A stretch of DNA of 64,000 nucleotides from Vespula vulgaris (taxonomy: Eukaryota > Arthropoda > Insecta > Hymenoptera > Vespidae), in NCBI RefSeq assembly GCF_905475345.1, contig NC_066596.1, forward strand, positions 4,341,001 through 4,405,000, read 5' to 3'. Under the pieces are notes generated by a model. The model was not told the origin of the DNA. It saw only the letters and a list, made by a program, of their open reading frames with translations, and did not search any database. Position numbers and translations under genes: made by a program. Of the stretch, positions 11,539 to 26,400 are shown one piece after another (positions within the stretch are counted from its first letter, which is position 1; each line of letters begins with the position of its first letter).

Positions 11539-14500
11539 GTGAGCATCACCTCTTTTCTATCACAATGATAACATTATTTTTACATAAAAATCGTGTAAAT
11601 TTTTTACTGACATTCGAGCAAATTACATTATGCCTAGGAGTTGAATTAAATCAATTGTTTTTGATATAGGATTAAATTCTTGATTAGCATATGTTAAATG
11701 CGCCAAGAGTTTATCAATCTTTCGGAATTTTGGTTTTTTTAATAATCTTACTTACAGCATTAGAAGTATCTACGCAATCAAAAAATCCTTCGATATGTTC
11801 AGAAGATAGTATATCTGTAGATATTGGAGCATATTTTTCAAAGTAGAACGGCATTTCCAGCATGTCAAATTAACGCTAACGAGCGAAAGGAATCGAATCG
11901 TGCCGAGAATTTAGATGTTAAGCGATCGTTATGGGCAGGTATCATTATTCAAAAGTGTATCGCGTGGGGAACGTGTATCGTGTTAAGAGTACAAGCTGGA
12001 GCGCTTAGACAAAGCATCGTTACAGAGATTAGGAGCAACATTGTAACGCCTAAAGGCGTCGACGTTAAAGTGTCTCGGCGAATTTTAAAGTTCTCCGGGC
12101 GAATCGCTTAGATATTCTGTAACCACTTGGTATGTAATATCTTCTAATTGTATTTATCTTGTTTATAGTAAACAGTAAACGTATAATAAAGACTTTTAGA
12201 ATAGAAAAAAAATTTAGACGATAAATATATTCTTATATTAGAAAATTTTATTTTCAACTTTTATTTTGATAATTTTACTAACTTACAACTTTTAATCTCA
12301 CATTCGATTTTCTCAATAGCTCGTTCGTCTCTATCAGTATTCAGCTGTGCACAATAATCGAGAAATCTCGTTAGGCGAGTACTCGCTTCGCTTATGACTC
12401 GTTGCACCTACTCAATGACTTAATATTAACTCACAGGATGTAATTTATCGATATCACAGCAGAAGAATTTTGTGATCCCAAAGATTACAAACAGGTGCAT
12501 CCAAAAATATCGGTCTTTTTTAAAGCTACTCAAATATTCATCCTGGTTTTTTTTTCCACATCGAACTTGACACTGATACATTCGTTATCAAGCTCGGCAA
12601 ATTTCTCAAGTGAATGGTCCCGTAAAGGCAAGCCGTGTTTACAAACACGGTAGAAAAGCGAGGCGAGAAGATGTTTCACTCGGAGAGTCTTGAAATAGTT
12701 TAGGCAGAGCGATGAAGAAGAGAAGAGCAAGAGTCTCGGGAGGGGTAGATAGCCTCTGCATCATTTTAATCTGTCTGCTGGGAGGTCAGGCGTGTTTCTA
12801 GCCTCTGGTGCACCCATCCGTATGCTCATCCGTACACCACAGGGTGTCGAGTACCGGTTCGCCTGTTACTCCTGTCCTCGCGTCTTTTTCATTTCTCCTT
12901 TTCTTCCTTCTTCTCGTTCTCTCCTTATCTCCTTGTCTTTCAGTCTTTTCTTTTCATATATTAAGCCCCTCACCAATCAAGACGTCTATTTCGAAAGCTC
13001 TCTTCTCGTCCTTGGTGGCAAAGAAGTTACATATTTCTTTTCATTTTTTTTATCGTACAAATTTTTATTCGATGTTATCAAGAACGATTTTGTTTTATGG
13101 CTCTTCTTATTATAATGTTAATTTTTTGAATTTTTATTACGCGAAATGACGAGAAAATCGGTCCAATTTCATTATCAGTACTTTCTTCGTTTTATAACTC
13201 TTAGGAAGGGCCGACTCTTTCGTGTAGTAGAAGAAGAAGAAGAAGAAGAAGAAGAAGAAGAGAAAGATGGAGAAGGAGAAGAGGAGGAGGAGGAGGAAGA
13301 GGAGGACGGTGGTGATACTTCGTTATTCGGAAATGCACGGCATCTTTAAAGGCGCGTCGGTCTGCGTTTTATCGGTTTAACATTAAATTTCACTTACAAT
13401 TGATAAGTCTAAGTGGTACGATAAATTCTTATCTTGTATTACTCCATGAGTTAGCGTGGCGTGACGCATTAATACGTTTACTTATAATCGTCGGGATATG
13501 TACGGATAATCGATTTTTGAAATCGGCAAACCGGAGGATCTCGACTGATCGGAAAAGTCAAGCGACGTGTTTACAGATCTTGCAGAAAATTTTACATGAT
13601 CAAATGTAAACTATCTTTCGCTGAAAACTGGTTTTAATTAGATGTTTTCTTGACGATAAAAATTATCACAATCGTTATTCACGTTATCACGATTTATCAC
13701 GAATTTATTAAATGACATGATCGATCAATGAAATATCAATATCATTTATTCGTTAGACGTATCGAGATTTACCCCAATTTCTTTCGATTTTGATCACGAT
13801 CTACCACGATCTGTAACTGGCTCCATCCTGAGCAACCTCAACGCAACATTCCAAGTCGATATAACTCGAGTCTTACCACCTTTTCGTATACGCTATAAAT
13901 CCGTGTTGTGAAGTATCGCGCCGACGGACCACTTAAACTATTTATCACCTTATCTTAATCTACTTACCGCTAGGTGTATAAATCAACAAATATGTTAATG
14001 AGCGTCGAAGAAAAGATCTACACTCTGGAAAAAAAGAGAAGATCTGGACGTGGACCAAAGAAGGAAAAAAGAAAGGGAATGATGAATAAAAAGTGAAAGA
14101 CGAAACATTATTTTCGTATACCAATTTTATTTATTGCATACATATAAATTTTTGACTTATAAATTTCAGATAATAATAAGCGTTCAATTTGTAGTGTTTA
14201 CAGATAATCTCTTAAAAAATTTTAATCGTCCCAATAGATCAAAAGTTTTTCAGAATCTTGATAATCATAAAAGTCTCGTAAATTAAAATTGATTTATTAA
14301 ACACGCGTGTATGTTACAAGGAAAACTTATGTCAGATAACTGGCTTAGATATCGACGAATAAACCAAAGATCAAAATTATAACTCGATAGTTGTCTTAAT
14401 TAATTACTTGTTGATCATTCGATTTTGCGCAAGATCACTAACAAATAGAAATAAAGCATAGTATTATATATGGCATGATTAATATGGATACTTTGGAATC

Positions 14501-17500
14501 TATTAAATTACACGTAAGATTTAAATCGATTAAAAATATTTTCTATCTCGTCATTGATAAAAGGTAAATCACAGAAAGATGCCCGTAACGTTAATTGTTG
14601 TTACTTCTCTGGAGAGTTTTCTCGTAAGGTATAAGAATCAGCATAGTGAAAGAGAAAAGAAGAAAGACGGAGAGAAAAAGAGAAGGGTTGTGAGACGGCA
14701 ATAAAGCACGCTGTCGGTGCGTTTCGGTGCGCGCCGTGAGAAAACGGCGGGCAGAAGCGAGGCATTTTTAACGCGGCTGGCCTCGCTCTCCTGCACGCTC
14801 GCGCGCACGCGCGTATATTAGCCAACACGAGGAAAAACGCGGGGCTATTAATTCAAGGGGCCGGCACCGGGTGGACACCGGTCAGCGCCGGGCAAAGGAG
14901 CAAAATGAGCGTCTCTCGGGGGTCAGGCCCTAAATAAAAGGAAGGAACGTTTAAATAAAAGTAAACTCGTGTCGGCCGTCGCTCGCAAGGCGTGTGCGTT
15001 CGAGCGGAGTTCTCTTTCTCTCTTCTGGAATCGCGGCACGCTGGCTTTCGGGATAGAAAATCTTGCTTCTCTGTCCTCTTCTCTCTTCTTCTCTTTCTCT
15101 TTACTCTTCTCTTCGTTCTTCTCTTCTTCCTTATCCTCCTGCGTACTCGTACGCCACCCGTTATACCCTCTCGTCCTGCGAGAAACCTGTCCGCCCGTCG
15201 AGATCGACCTTGCGTACGCGATCGCGCGCGCTTTACGCTTTTGCTCACCGTTATCTCACGATCGGAAGAGATGCGAGAACTTCGAGCGCAGACTCCGCTG
15301 AGTTCGCGGACCTTACTTACTTGGAATATATATCTTTACGTGCTTGGTTAACGTTGGAAATTGATTTGTTTCTTTTTTAAATGAGGATAAGTAGGTACAT
15401 ATATAGTTTAGTCATGATCATTTTCGATACAATCTTTGTCATCTTTTAATCTTTTAATCTTTCGATCTGTCGTTCGTTTAATCGCTAACGAGAGAAACCC
15501 GAAGGTAGATAGCAGCAGGACGCCCCGATGCCTTTCTCTTCGGGATTTAAAGCATGTAAATCCACGTGTAAAACAACAGTAATTTATAGTATTTAACAGG
15601 ATGGAACATTGCTATCGTATTTCCAGCTAATGATTCAAATGCGACATGGACTTTTGAGAAGGATGATTTATACTTTGTTTTTTTTTCCGGCGCCGTACCT
15701 TAGCGTGCGCTGTCATTAATGAGCCAAGTGGTATATCATGGATCTCCAGAATTTATTTTTCTTCGAGTGTCCCGTAATGGACCGAATATTTCCTTCTTTC
15801 CGTCGAAGAAAAAAAGAAAAAGGAGCGGAGAAAAAGGGATGACATTCGTAGTCTCGAAGGAAATCGAATCGCTCAATGAAGATGATGTTCATAATAAAAA
15901 CGTCCCGAAGAAAAGGCAATAAAGTCATAAACGACATTTTAGTGTCAGAAAGGAGAACCGTCCGCGACAGACCGGATGTATTGAAAACTCACAAAGGAAT
16001 TTTTAGTGTCTCCTTCAAAAGGTTTACTGTGGTAACTCGTGGGGTCTCGTACAGACATCTAAAAATTTGTCGTTACGACTTTCGATATTGAAGAACTTTA
16101 CTGAAAGTGAATAATTCATGATCCTGTCCTTTAACGAGGACTATCAAATTTCTATCAGAATTATAACATCGATCGAGACAACTCCAGGATTTAACTTCAG
16201 GATTTAAAATTTAGCAGCAGAACATAACTTTTTCTTAAATTAACAAGGTGAACGAGAAGACGGGGGTTCGTATTTGGCAGACCGTGGCAATAAAGTCATA
16301 AACATATTTTTTAAGTATCTAACTTAGGCCGGACCTCGAATACTGGTGTTATAAATTCTGGGACATACAAGGTGAAGAAATTATGAAAGACGAAAGAGGA
16401 AGAAAGAGAGATAGAAAACAACGGGAAGGTCGAAGACTGGAGTAAGGGAAGGGAGAGGACAGGTGCAGGTCGAAGCCCGTAAGAAGGTAGCTATCCTTCA
16501 TTAGCACTCTCGTCTCTCGTTACGGGAGCTCCACTTCTTCTTCTTCAGGACTCACTCATACTCGCGCAGAATCCGTTGCTCTCCTACGGCCACTCCTCCT
16601 TGCAGTCTTTTCTCTTTCTCTACCTTTTCTTCTTCCCCCAGCGTTTTGAAAGTCAGTATCGTATTATGTCACCGCGCCTTTCCGTGACCAATAAAAAGTC
16701 ATAATGGCGGTAAAAAGCGATCGTGTTACCACGAACGACATGGACTTTTCCCTCCAGCCTACCGGTTTCTCTTCGCTTCGCGGGAGAGTCAACTAGGAAG
16801 AGTAGGAAGAGAGACCGAGATAGAGATTATTTTGCCGAGAGCTCGGAACTCGTTTCAACTTGATTCCTACGAATTCGCAAGGAAATAAACAACGATATTG
16901 TGGAAATCATTAATAATCAAGAAGAATAGTTCCTTGTCTACGAGACTCATGTTGCGGTGGTTGTCGAGTCACACTCGTCGTTTAAATTTTGTCTTCTTAC
17001 GAAAGAATTACGGAACCGCTGATAATAAGGATACGTTGGTGGATACTTATGATCATCGGTAGCACGTTTTAACGCTTCTTCTCGAAAGGAAAGAATCAGA
17101 ACATCCTAATTCGAAGGTAGCTCCGATTATTCAAGAACGATAAGGCCGTACGTATCGAGCGAGAAGCGGTCCTGCTCACGCTCGTAAAAGCACATTTTTC
17201 CGGAGTATCCGAGCGATTAATGAACCGATGTTGCTTCGGACCACCCCGAAGGGTACGAGACTTTCTCTCTCCTTCTCTCTTTACAGTAGTAGACTGCGAT
17301 GAGTTCGATAGATGGAAGAAACTTCTCTCGCAGAGAAACAGAGTTAACTTCTTCCTGACTATAATACCTAACCTATAAGCAGCTCCTGTCCGTCCTTCGA
17401 CGCAGCAGGTCTCAAACGAACCGCGCCTTTACCTGACCAAGTTTTACGATCGTCGCGCCGAGGTGGCGATGTGTCCTCCCGTTATCGTCCTGGCGGGATC

Positions 17501-18070
17501 TGGACGGGCTTAAAGCACCGGCTCTCTCGTCGCGGTGCCTCTTATTATTTCTCTTTCTGCATCCTGCTCCTCCTCCTCTTCCTCTTCTTCCTCATCCTCA
17601 TCCTCATCCTCATCGTCCCTTTTTTTTCATCTCCTCTTCTTGCTCTCTCTCTCTCTCTCTTTCTCTCACTTTGTGAGAAAGCAAAAGACCGATCGTATGT
17701 AAGTTCCACGCTGTTCCGCGACACGAGCCGCGCAACGATCTCGTTCACCGATTTGATTCGAGTCTCGTTCTTTCTTTCGCCGATCGGAGATAACTCTTGG
17801 TTTCTTCACTGTGAAGAAGAAATCGAGTAATTCGAAGAAGGAGAAAGAGATAGGATTGAAGGTAGTATCGCTCGAATGTTAACGTTCTCATTTCTGTTAT
17901 TTGTAATCGAATGAACAATTATCGTTGTTTCGAAACACTTTTTAATCATGTGAAAAACTGATTATGTTAATATCTTGTTTATCACTTATCTTTAATGCAA
18001 TTTCTGGTAACTACTTTCTTGTGATCCTTTCTAATCAAGAACTACGGTCTACTCTGATTCCAGTATAAAA

Positions 18071-18102
<32 letters not shown>

Positions 18103-19691
18103 GCTCTCGTGGCGACACGTGGCCCGACGCGATAGCGGAGAACGCAGGACGAGAGCGTAAAAACGGTTCACTGAGTGCAGATAGAAGGCGTTTAGCGTAT
18201 AAATTATAACGGCCCCGGTTGCTTTTTGCGCCGTCACATGTTGAGGCCTTTTTTTACGTTCCGTGTTTCCTAGGTTCCTACATAAATTAAAGGAGGAGGG
18301 ACCCTCCTCCTTCTCCTCTTTCACTACAGGGCTTAAAAGGCTTTCTCTCTTTCACAGACAGAGACAAAGAGAGTACGTAAAAATATGAGACGCATGCGCG
18401 TATGCGTTCGTCGATATTACCGCCTAAGAGCGTATATGCCCTCACTGTGGTAGAAGTAACGTGTAATTATACCTTAACTACACACCGGCAACTTATTTAT
18501 TAGGCTCTTTGCACTTTTTCGCGGCATGCTCGTATAAAGGAGGAGCGTTGTTTGCACACCGGATCGAATCTCAGTGTGCGGCTATTATCGTTCCGTACGA
18601 ACGTCAAATCGCACTTTAATTTATTACACCGATCGATCGCTGAGAAATTCCATCAAAAAAAATGAAAATACGTGATCACTCTGCATTTTTCATCGTTCAT
18701 CGGTGTTGAACTCTACGAACGACGATATTAGATCATTCAAAGTTACGTTCGATCAACAACGAATTACGAAACTCGTTTCTGATCTACTTTTTACATTTCC
18801 ATCGTCCAATTTTCATCAACTTACGAAAGCCAAACAGCTGTCAGTGTCGTTCGTAGTTTTCCCTAAAATCGTTTGCATTCTTCAAAGTGGTGATTCCATG
18901 AAGGAATCTCGATTGATCGGAGATTCGATTTGAAGCGTTGCCTGATAAGTGGTTACCTGTCCTAATCGAGTTAGGCTAAATGTCGAAGTTTTTCCATGAA
19001 AAACCTTTCTCCCTTTCGTGCGAATATTTACGTAAGTCGTACAAAAGGCATTTAAATGTTTGAATTATTCCGAAGAAGGAGATTGAGAACGACCTCACAT
19101 GTTCTCTCTGTCTTTTTCTTTCTCTCTTTCTTTCTCTCTGTCTGTCTTTCCGTTTTTCTTTTCCTGGAGAGCGAATTTTAATATCTTAGAACGCATTCGA
19201 CGACTTTTTTCATGCATTTTCCTCGAGACTCATAGAAAAGATGACGTCGAATTCATTGACAGCTTTTTCGCGATGAAGTTAATCCATGAAACGTTTAGAA
19301 CAGTTCAAGAGCATTCCGAGTCTTCGACGGTGGTCTTCCTAAGATATCTTATCGTTATTACTATCCTTCTCCGAATCACGAATAAAATCAATTTCTTAAA
19401 TTTCAAATTTAAATTAAAGATTAGGAAAGTTAAAGGTAATCGATTCTTTGGAGAAAATTCAATTGCCTTTCTAAATATAAATCATAGACACTTACCCCTT
19501 GCTAAGTGTGTTTTGTGATCGTTTGAACGTGATCGAAGGAGACAGTTTCGAATAAAATTAGCATAAATTTGTGATAATGATGGCTCCTGTAAAGTCATAA
19601 AACGCGTTTTAAAGTGGCTGCCACTAGTCTTATATATGCGTACAGAAGGAAGAGAGAGAGAAAGATAGGATATATACTACACAAACACACA

Positions 19692-19739
<48 letters not shown>

Positions 19740-20599
19740 CGATCGGATTGACACGTAACGATTTTTCCCATGAAAAGTGGGACGTAGCGATCGGCGACGA
19801 TTTACTTTTCTCTTCCTGCCGATCTATCCTACCGACGTCTTATGGCGTCGAACTCGATGCCGAGCTCTCTCGAGCACAAGCATACCAGGCGATCGTATTA
19901 GGAGAGATCGACTACCGACTGTAATTTGTTGTTCTCGCTTCAGTGGAATAAATTTCCTCGGACTAGTTTCTCGGACCACCGCGAGACATTCTTTCCGCGA
20001 GATACGTATGCTTGAGAGAGAAAGAAAGAGGGCGTCTTATACAAGTAGAACAAAAAAATGATAGAAATCCGGGATTATCGAGCATCGGCTTCGTATTTTG
20101 TTTCGATCCATCTACTGTCAATGATCGGAAAACTTCATTCATTGGGATTTATTGTAACTCCCCAACGATAAATTCATTAAAGAATGTTTAGTTTTTAACA
20201 TGTTACATCTAATCTTCTTTTTTTATGATTACTTGTTTGAAATTTTGTAGTAAATGATTGAAATAATTAAAAAATATAGTCTTTGATATGATTTTTCGAT
20301 CACGGAATTATTCGATAAAGTTTTACTCCGCTGAAAATTATCTGATATATCACATCATTTTGAATCAACATTTTAACAATAAGCGTTCTAATTTAATCAT
20401 ATACTCGAGATACTTGACCATCATATACCCAGTTCAAGAGATCGAAATACAAGGGAGTTTGTTCCACGAGGCACGTTATATAAGTATATATAAAAAAAGA
20501 GAAAAAGTCTGCTCGTAAAACGGGAATCATCTTCAGTTGACTACGGAAAAGCGCAGTAGACCTCGACGATAGGTTACATATTAGAAATTTACACGTAAT

Positions 20600-20634
<35 letters not shown>

Positions 20635-21620
20635 GAGAACGGAGATTAAAAAAAAGGCAAAGAAACCCGCGCCTTGAACTTAACCCTTTGACCAGACGAT
20701 GAACATTTTCCCGAAGTAGCGAACCGTGATGAAGCCTCATCCCCCTCTACCTCTCCGTCTCTCACCCTTTCTTTTTTATCTCTCTTAGCGCCATACATTT
20801 TATAATTGTCTGCTTCACCGTCCTTCTTCCTCGCCTCGGCAAAACCCTTTTTGTATCTCCGTCTCTCCTTTTCCTGTTTCAAGTATCGTATGTATTCCGC
20901 TCACGTATAATGTTTCTCTCTTTCTCTTTCTCTCTCTCTCTCTCTCTCTTTCCCTCGCTCTCACGTGTGCGCGCGCGCACGTTTCACGGGCTCAAAGCAC
21001 ACCGATATCCTTGTGCAACTCGCTCTTGGCTTCTCTGCGCTCTCGCACATTGCGCTCAGTCACGCGAACGTCTCTCGTCGGCATTTTCATATCTTTCGCG
21101 CGTACGCGCTCAGGCGCGCGGGCGCGCGCGCGCGCACAAGCACCGCTAAAAGAGGGAAAAACAAATTAATTACGATCGAAGTTCGCGGTCGTGGAGCCGT
21201 CGTAAAACCAAACCGGTTGACCCCATCGTCGTGGACTCAACGCTAGTCATCCCCATCTTTCGAAAATTTTCTTTAGCAGCGAATAATTCCGTTTTGTTGT
21301 TAGCTTATAAGACAAAAAGAAAAAATAAATGAAAAAGAAATAATGATTCTGAGAGTTTCCGAAGGTTTCCATGCGCTGATTAGAATCACGCGCTATAATG
21401 TTTTGCTTCACGAAATTCTTAGAGACGTCCGAGTGAAGCGAAACACTACTTTGGCCCGAAGTCGAATCAGGTTTTATTCCGTCGACGGTCGGATCACTTT
21501 TTACGGTGGCCATCGGAAAGGAAACAAACGGATTGTCCATCGACTGGCACCACTCAACTCTTGGCAAGCTGAGAGCTCTTTTCTTCGCTTCTAGCGGTCG
21601 AAAGAGATTCGAAGAGAGAA

Positions 21621-21652
<32 letters not shown>

Positions 21653-23374
21653 AGAGAACGTCGATCGGCCCGGGTCGCGTATTAATTTTTTCGGGGAAAC
21701 CGGTAAGGCTGGTTGCTCGCTTCACCCGTTGTGATTTCGCGACGTTTCGGTGAGTCTTACTGCTCGCTTTTTCCTCGAGCTGAGTCACTAACGAGACGCC
21801 GAGGTAGAGCGATAAACTACTCCTCTTAGCGTGCCTTCTCTTTCTCTTCAGTTTGTGATCGTAGCTTTTTTGACATTCGCTTACGAAGTCTACTTTGAAA
21901 TTTTTTCTCCTCTTCGTTATAAAGTTTTATGTTATGCGAACTTAAATAAATATCAAGTAAATTTTATTGCAAGTGTAAACTTGTGACAGTCACAAAGTTT
22001 ACTTCAAAATGAACCAAAAACAAACGTCACGTTTACTTTTAAATGAACGCTGATTTATTGACTCGCTACTGAGGTTAGAGTTCTAATAATGATGTACGAG
22101 GGGATTCCCGAGCAACGTATGCGGAAATATATTCTACCGATGAAGAGAAGCCTTTTTTCGGATAGCGCGCGTCGCGAGAGTCGCGTAAAAGTGTTCCCGA
22201 AGAATTTAGAAAGATGTGGAACACGTGTTGCGCGATAGATCACGTCTGACGGCTTGCACTTTGTCACCGGGACCACGCCCATCGTCAAATTATACCAGAG
22301 ACGAACTATTCTCGAGAACGGGAAATCGATTCGTCGCGACATCGCTCGAAGAATATTTTTTTTATTTGTAAAATTAATAAAAATGTCGCTTAATAAATTG
22401 ATCGGGCTAAGTTAGAGAGTTAGATACTTTGTCGATCGATTAATTCGTTCTTTTCTTCTTGGTCGTATAATCATAACATCTTGTTAAGTATTTCTTTCCA
22501 TTAACGATTAATCATCAAAGATCACATAGATCACAGACTGAGATTCGCGTTATCCTGATTCCGGCGTCATGCATATTTCAGCATACTCTCCTCGTTCGAG
22601 CTGTCTTCTAATTCGCACGAAACGCGTCTCAGAAGAGCAGATTAGCGGCCACGCGAGCTAGGAAGACCAGACGCTCGGAATTTAGGCCAGATTGCGAGTA
22701 AAAATTCCAGTCTAAGTCCAATCTTCCAAGATACCACGCCGTTGCTCCTACGGGACTTCAAAAATTAACGACTTTCTCAATGAATTTTCGAGATAATTTA
22801 ATTCATGGAAAAGGTTACTAAAGAAACAAGCTATTTTAGAAGTTAGTACAAGTATTCATATTTAATTTAATTACCCAGGTGACAAATCGATTTCATGAGA
22901 TTGTAAAAATCATCGATTTACATGGTAATGTTGTCAATCGATATTAGTTTAGAATTCATTGATGAAATGCATACATACTATGTACTTTTTTCCGGAGCGT
23001 CTTACATAGTATCTAAAAAAGAAAAGAAGACGTCCGAAAACAATAAAACGGAAAGAAGTCGATTGGTTTAACAGTTCTGAGGGGACGATTCGAGTACCCG
23101 GCAGATTTCCAGGATCCCGAGAGTTTTTGTCGATCGTAAGTACAGCAAGTTCGTCGGCGGACGTGTCCATCTGTTCGTTCGAATCTGCAATTCAATGATA
23201 GCTGAAGAGAAAGAGAACGCATTCGCGGCTTGTCAGGGAGGACAGTTAAAAGGCATAAAGAGGCTACTGCCGATCCCCACTATCCGTTTCTCTTTACACT
23301 TCCTTCTTCTCTTCTTGCTTCTCCTCTTCTTCGTTCCTTTTCTTCGTCATTCTTTATGTTCGTCTCTCTCTCCT

Positions 23375-23409
<35 letters not shown>

Positions 23410-26400
23410 TTCTCTTTCTCTCTCTTTCTCTCTCTCTCTTCGTTTCACGGGAACTCGCGTAACCCAAATATTATTCCATTGGCTGGTTAGTTGGCCCGTT
23501 GGTTGACTCGCTCACTGTCCGTAGGAATTTCACCCTTGGACAACCGCACCAGTCCATCTGGACTCTCGCGATTTGCAATTCCAAGCGTTCTCCAGCGGTC
23601 CGTTCACCATCCCTCTCTCTCTCTCTTTCTCTCTCTCTTCGAGATCGTTTGCAGTTTTTTCTTTATCTTTTTTTTTCAATCCTCTTCCTCGGTTACCTCA
23701 TATTGCATTTAACTTTGTGATAATTCGCGTTTTCTTCAATCAAAATCTTCGACATTTTTCTTTCGAGAAAACATTTTTTATTTGTCTACTTCGTAATAAT
23801 ACATTTCATATTTTTCATTAGTATTAGATATACTTTCAAGATTCGTTTAGGGATTGATTTCAAAGTTTTATGAGGGCTGGAGAACATTGAGGAACTCTCA
23901 CGCTGAGGGACACGCACTGCCTTCCTGAATCTCTTTTTGCGAAACTCAAGCTTCCTCCTTTGTCTTCAACTACTATCGATTCGATCTTTCTTCATTTCCG
24001 GAACGACGCTCGTAGAATCGTGCGAGGTCATTTCTCGCCATTGTTTCTAGATGGATCCTTTCAGGAAATCTTACTTCGCTTACGTGGAGAATCATTTCTT
24101 TGAGAGGATCATTCCTACCATGAATCATTCGTTGATCGATCGATCGGCCTTCGCGATAATTATTTTTCAAACGAGTACTTCCATTCTATTTCATAAGATT
24201 CGAGTGGAGAATATCTTATCAACGTGCGGTAGAAAAGATTTAGCTTCAAACGTAATGTAAAAAGAAAAAAAAAGACTTGTCTATCCCCACATTTAAAAAA
24301 GATCATCTTTTCCGGGATACTCCGTATCACTTTATTCGATTACAAATAACACAACAAAACGGTGATTCTTCTTCGGAATTCCTTTGGAATTCCTCTTCTC
24401 ACAGCCGATAAACGAGCGGAGCTACTTGAAGAGAACGACTACAACATCCTCTCGCACATTCTCCATAAATTCACACGCGATCCACTTTTCTGTGACACCC
24501 ATATCAATCCGCACGCAACCGCGTACATTGAGATTACGAACGTCTTATATCAACGGCTTATCTCACGTCTTACAACAGCTTTCCACGTTTTGATTTCACA
24601 TCAGATCGTTATCTTTCTCGGTAATATAGTAAGTAAAGCACGTTTGAAAAGCATATCAGCTTTAGCATGATTTCTTCTCATTTTCTATATCAGGATAATG
24701 AAAATTTTTCGCATGAGGAGGAAAAGACTGATGGTGATCGAACCGGTGTTGATGGATAGTCGATAGATGTTGACAAAAAAAGCCATCGAGTAAGACGGAA
24801 AAACGTGAGTCGCGTCGAACCTGCTTGGTCTCGCTCGCGGATCGTGCCTTCGACGGGGGACAATTAATTAGAAATTATTCGTCAGGTATCTCGCGTGGTG
24901 ATCTCCGTGGTCGTACGGGGAGGAGCGACACGCTGGTGTCGGTATCTCTTTGATACGTCAGCTGTCCGACCGGACCAGTTTCTACCTTGGCAAGTTCCTC
25001 CTGACCAGTCCAAATAGTACTACGTTCAACACGTGTCAACGTCGCCGATCTCGGTATTGCAAATTACGAGAATAAAAAAGAAAGGTAAGGGGATGGGCCA
25101 AATCGTAAGAAGTTCGTAAGGTGCTCGTAAAGGCGAACATTAAAATTTATTAATTTGAACGAGTGAACGTGTATTAATACTCTCTTTCTCTTTCTCTTTC
25201 TCTTTACATTAGTGAAATGCTTTCTGATTTGATAAAAAATCTTCAAAATTATGAGGAACAATTTGGTTCGTACCAATGAATGATACGAAAGGCTTACAGT
25301 AAGTATCTTTCAAAACTTTTAAAACGATTGTATTGTAAAGATACTGGTTTCTTTCTCAAGTTACATGGATTTTTTTTTCCTTGGCACGAGGTACAACTCT
25401 GGGCGCTTAATAAGCGAGCGAGGTGCATCTCGAAACGATAAAAGTCGGTATCGAAGGGTGCACTCCATAGATCAAGACCCGGTGCGGCTTCTTCCAGAGA
25501 GAAAGAGAGTGGTCGGAAAGAGAGTGGTGGTACCGAGAGTGGAAGGGAGAGAGAGAGGAAAGGGAAGAAAAACCAGTTAATCGCAGCTTGATGCACTCTG
25601 CGTAGCCGGCCGTTATTTACGATCGCGTTGCTTTCCTTGATCGCGCGCGACGTTTTCCAGAGGCGATTAGCGCGAGTATAAATGAGAATGAACGCGTCTA
25701 ATTCCTCATCCCTATCGAGAGAAAGACAGTGGGAGAGGGAGGTAGGGAGAACGAGTGGTCGGAGATGTTAAGTGGCGAATTAATAAACGCCAGAGAATCC
25801 GCGAATCCCGATTCGTGCTTAGAGACTTGCGCGGTAGTCGAAGATAAGGCTCCATTACTGAAATACCAACTGTTCAAACCTTTTTACTTTCTCTGCTCTC
25901 TATTTCTCTCTCCCTCTCTCTCTCTCTCTTTCTTTCTCTTCTTTTATCTCATCGTCCAAGTTTATCGTAATCTCAGTCTTATCGTATGTTCGTGTTCACG
26001 TTCGGTAGCATAAGAGGAGAATCGATTATTGGTATCTATTTCAACTACCTATAATTTTCCAATCGCTTCTAATCGTTAGGACATCCCTCCTGGTTGTTGG
26101 GAACCCTCGCGAAATTTGCTTCCAACGTACTGTAACTTGCTCTCTTTCTCTCTCTACATAGTAGATATCTTTTCACATACGCTCATCGTCTCGTTGCATA
26201 CGAGTGCTCGCCGCTTCGTAGTCGCCGGCGATGCAACGTGTACGCTGTCCAGCAGGTATGATTTGTCGCATCGCCGACCAGCTGCCGCCCTCGTGTTCTC
26301 CCGGACTTTCCGAAGAAACCCATTTGGCCTGGCAAAAATATTTCTATCGAGTCTCCTTTCTCCTCTCTCCATCTCTGTCTCCCTCTCTTTCCCTCCCTCT

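Larger units (their letters stand above)
11539..20000 (+). other. vg intron 1, part 1
   Basis: Noncoding. AT-rich unique sequence alternates with GC/CpG-rich blocks (about 14690-15350) and pyrimidine- or purine-rich runs. It contains a GAA microsatellite (13228-13306), a TEAD-type ACATTCCA (13846-13853), a Su(H)-type CGTGAGAA (14735-14742), and four copies of the posterior-Hox/Caudal-type doublet (15915-19601). No coding exon recognised. Confidence 0.7.

Noticed and set aside
22272..22285. ACCACGCCCATCGT shared exactly with 53907-53920
   Set aside because: A 14-base match between two places is expected by chance many times in 64 kb; flanks do not match. It contains a KLF/Sp-type CCACGCCC core, but that alone is weak.
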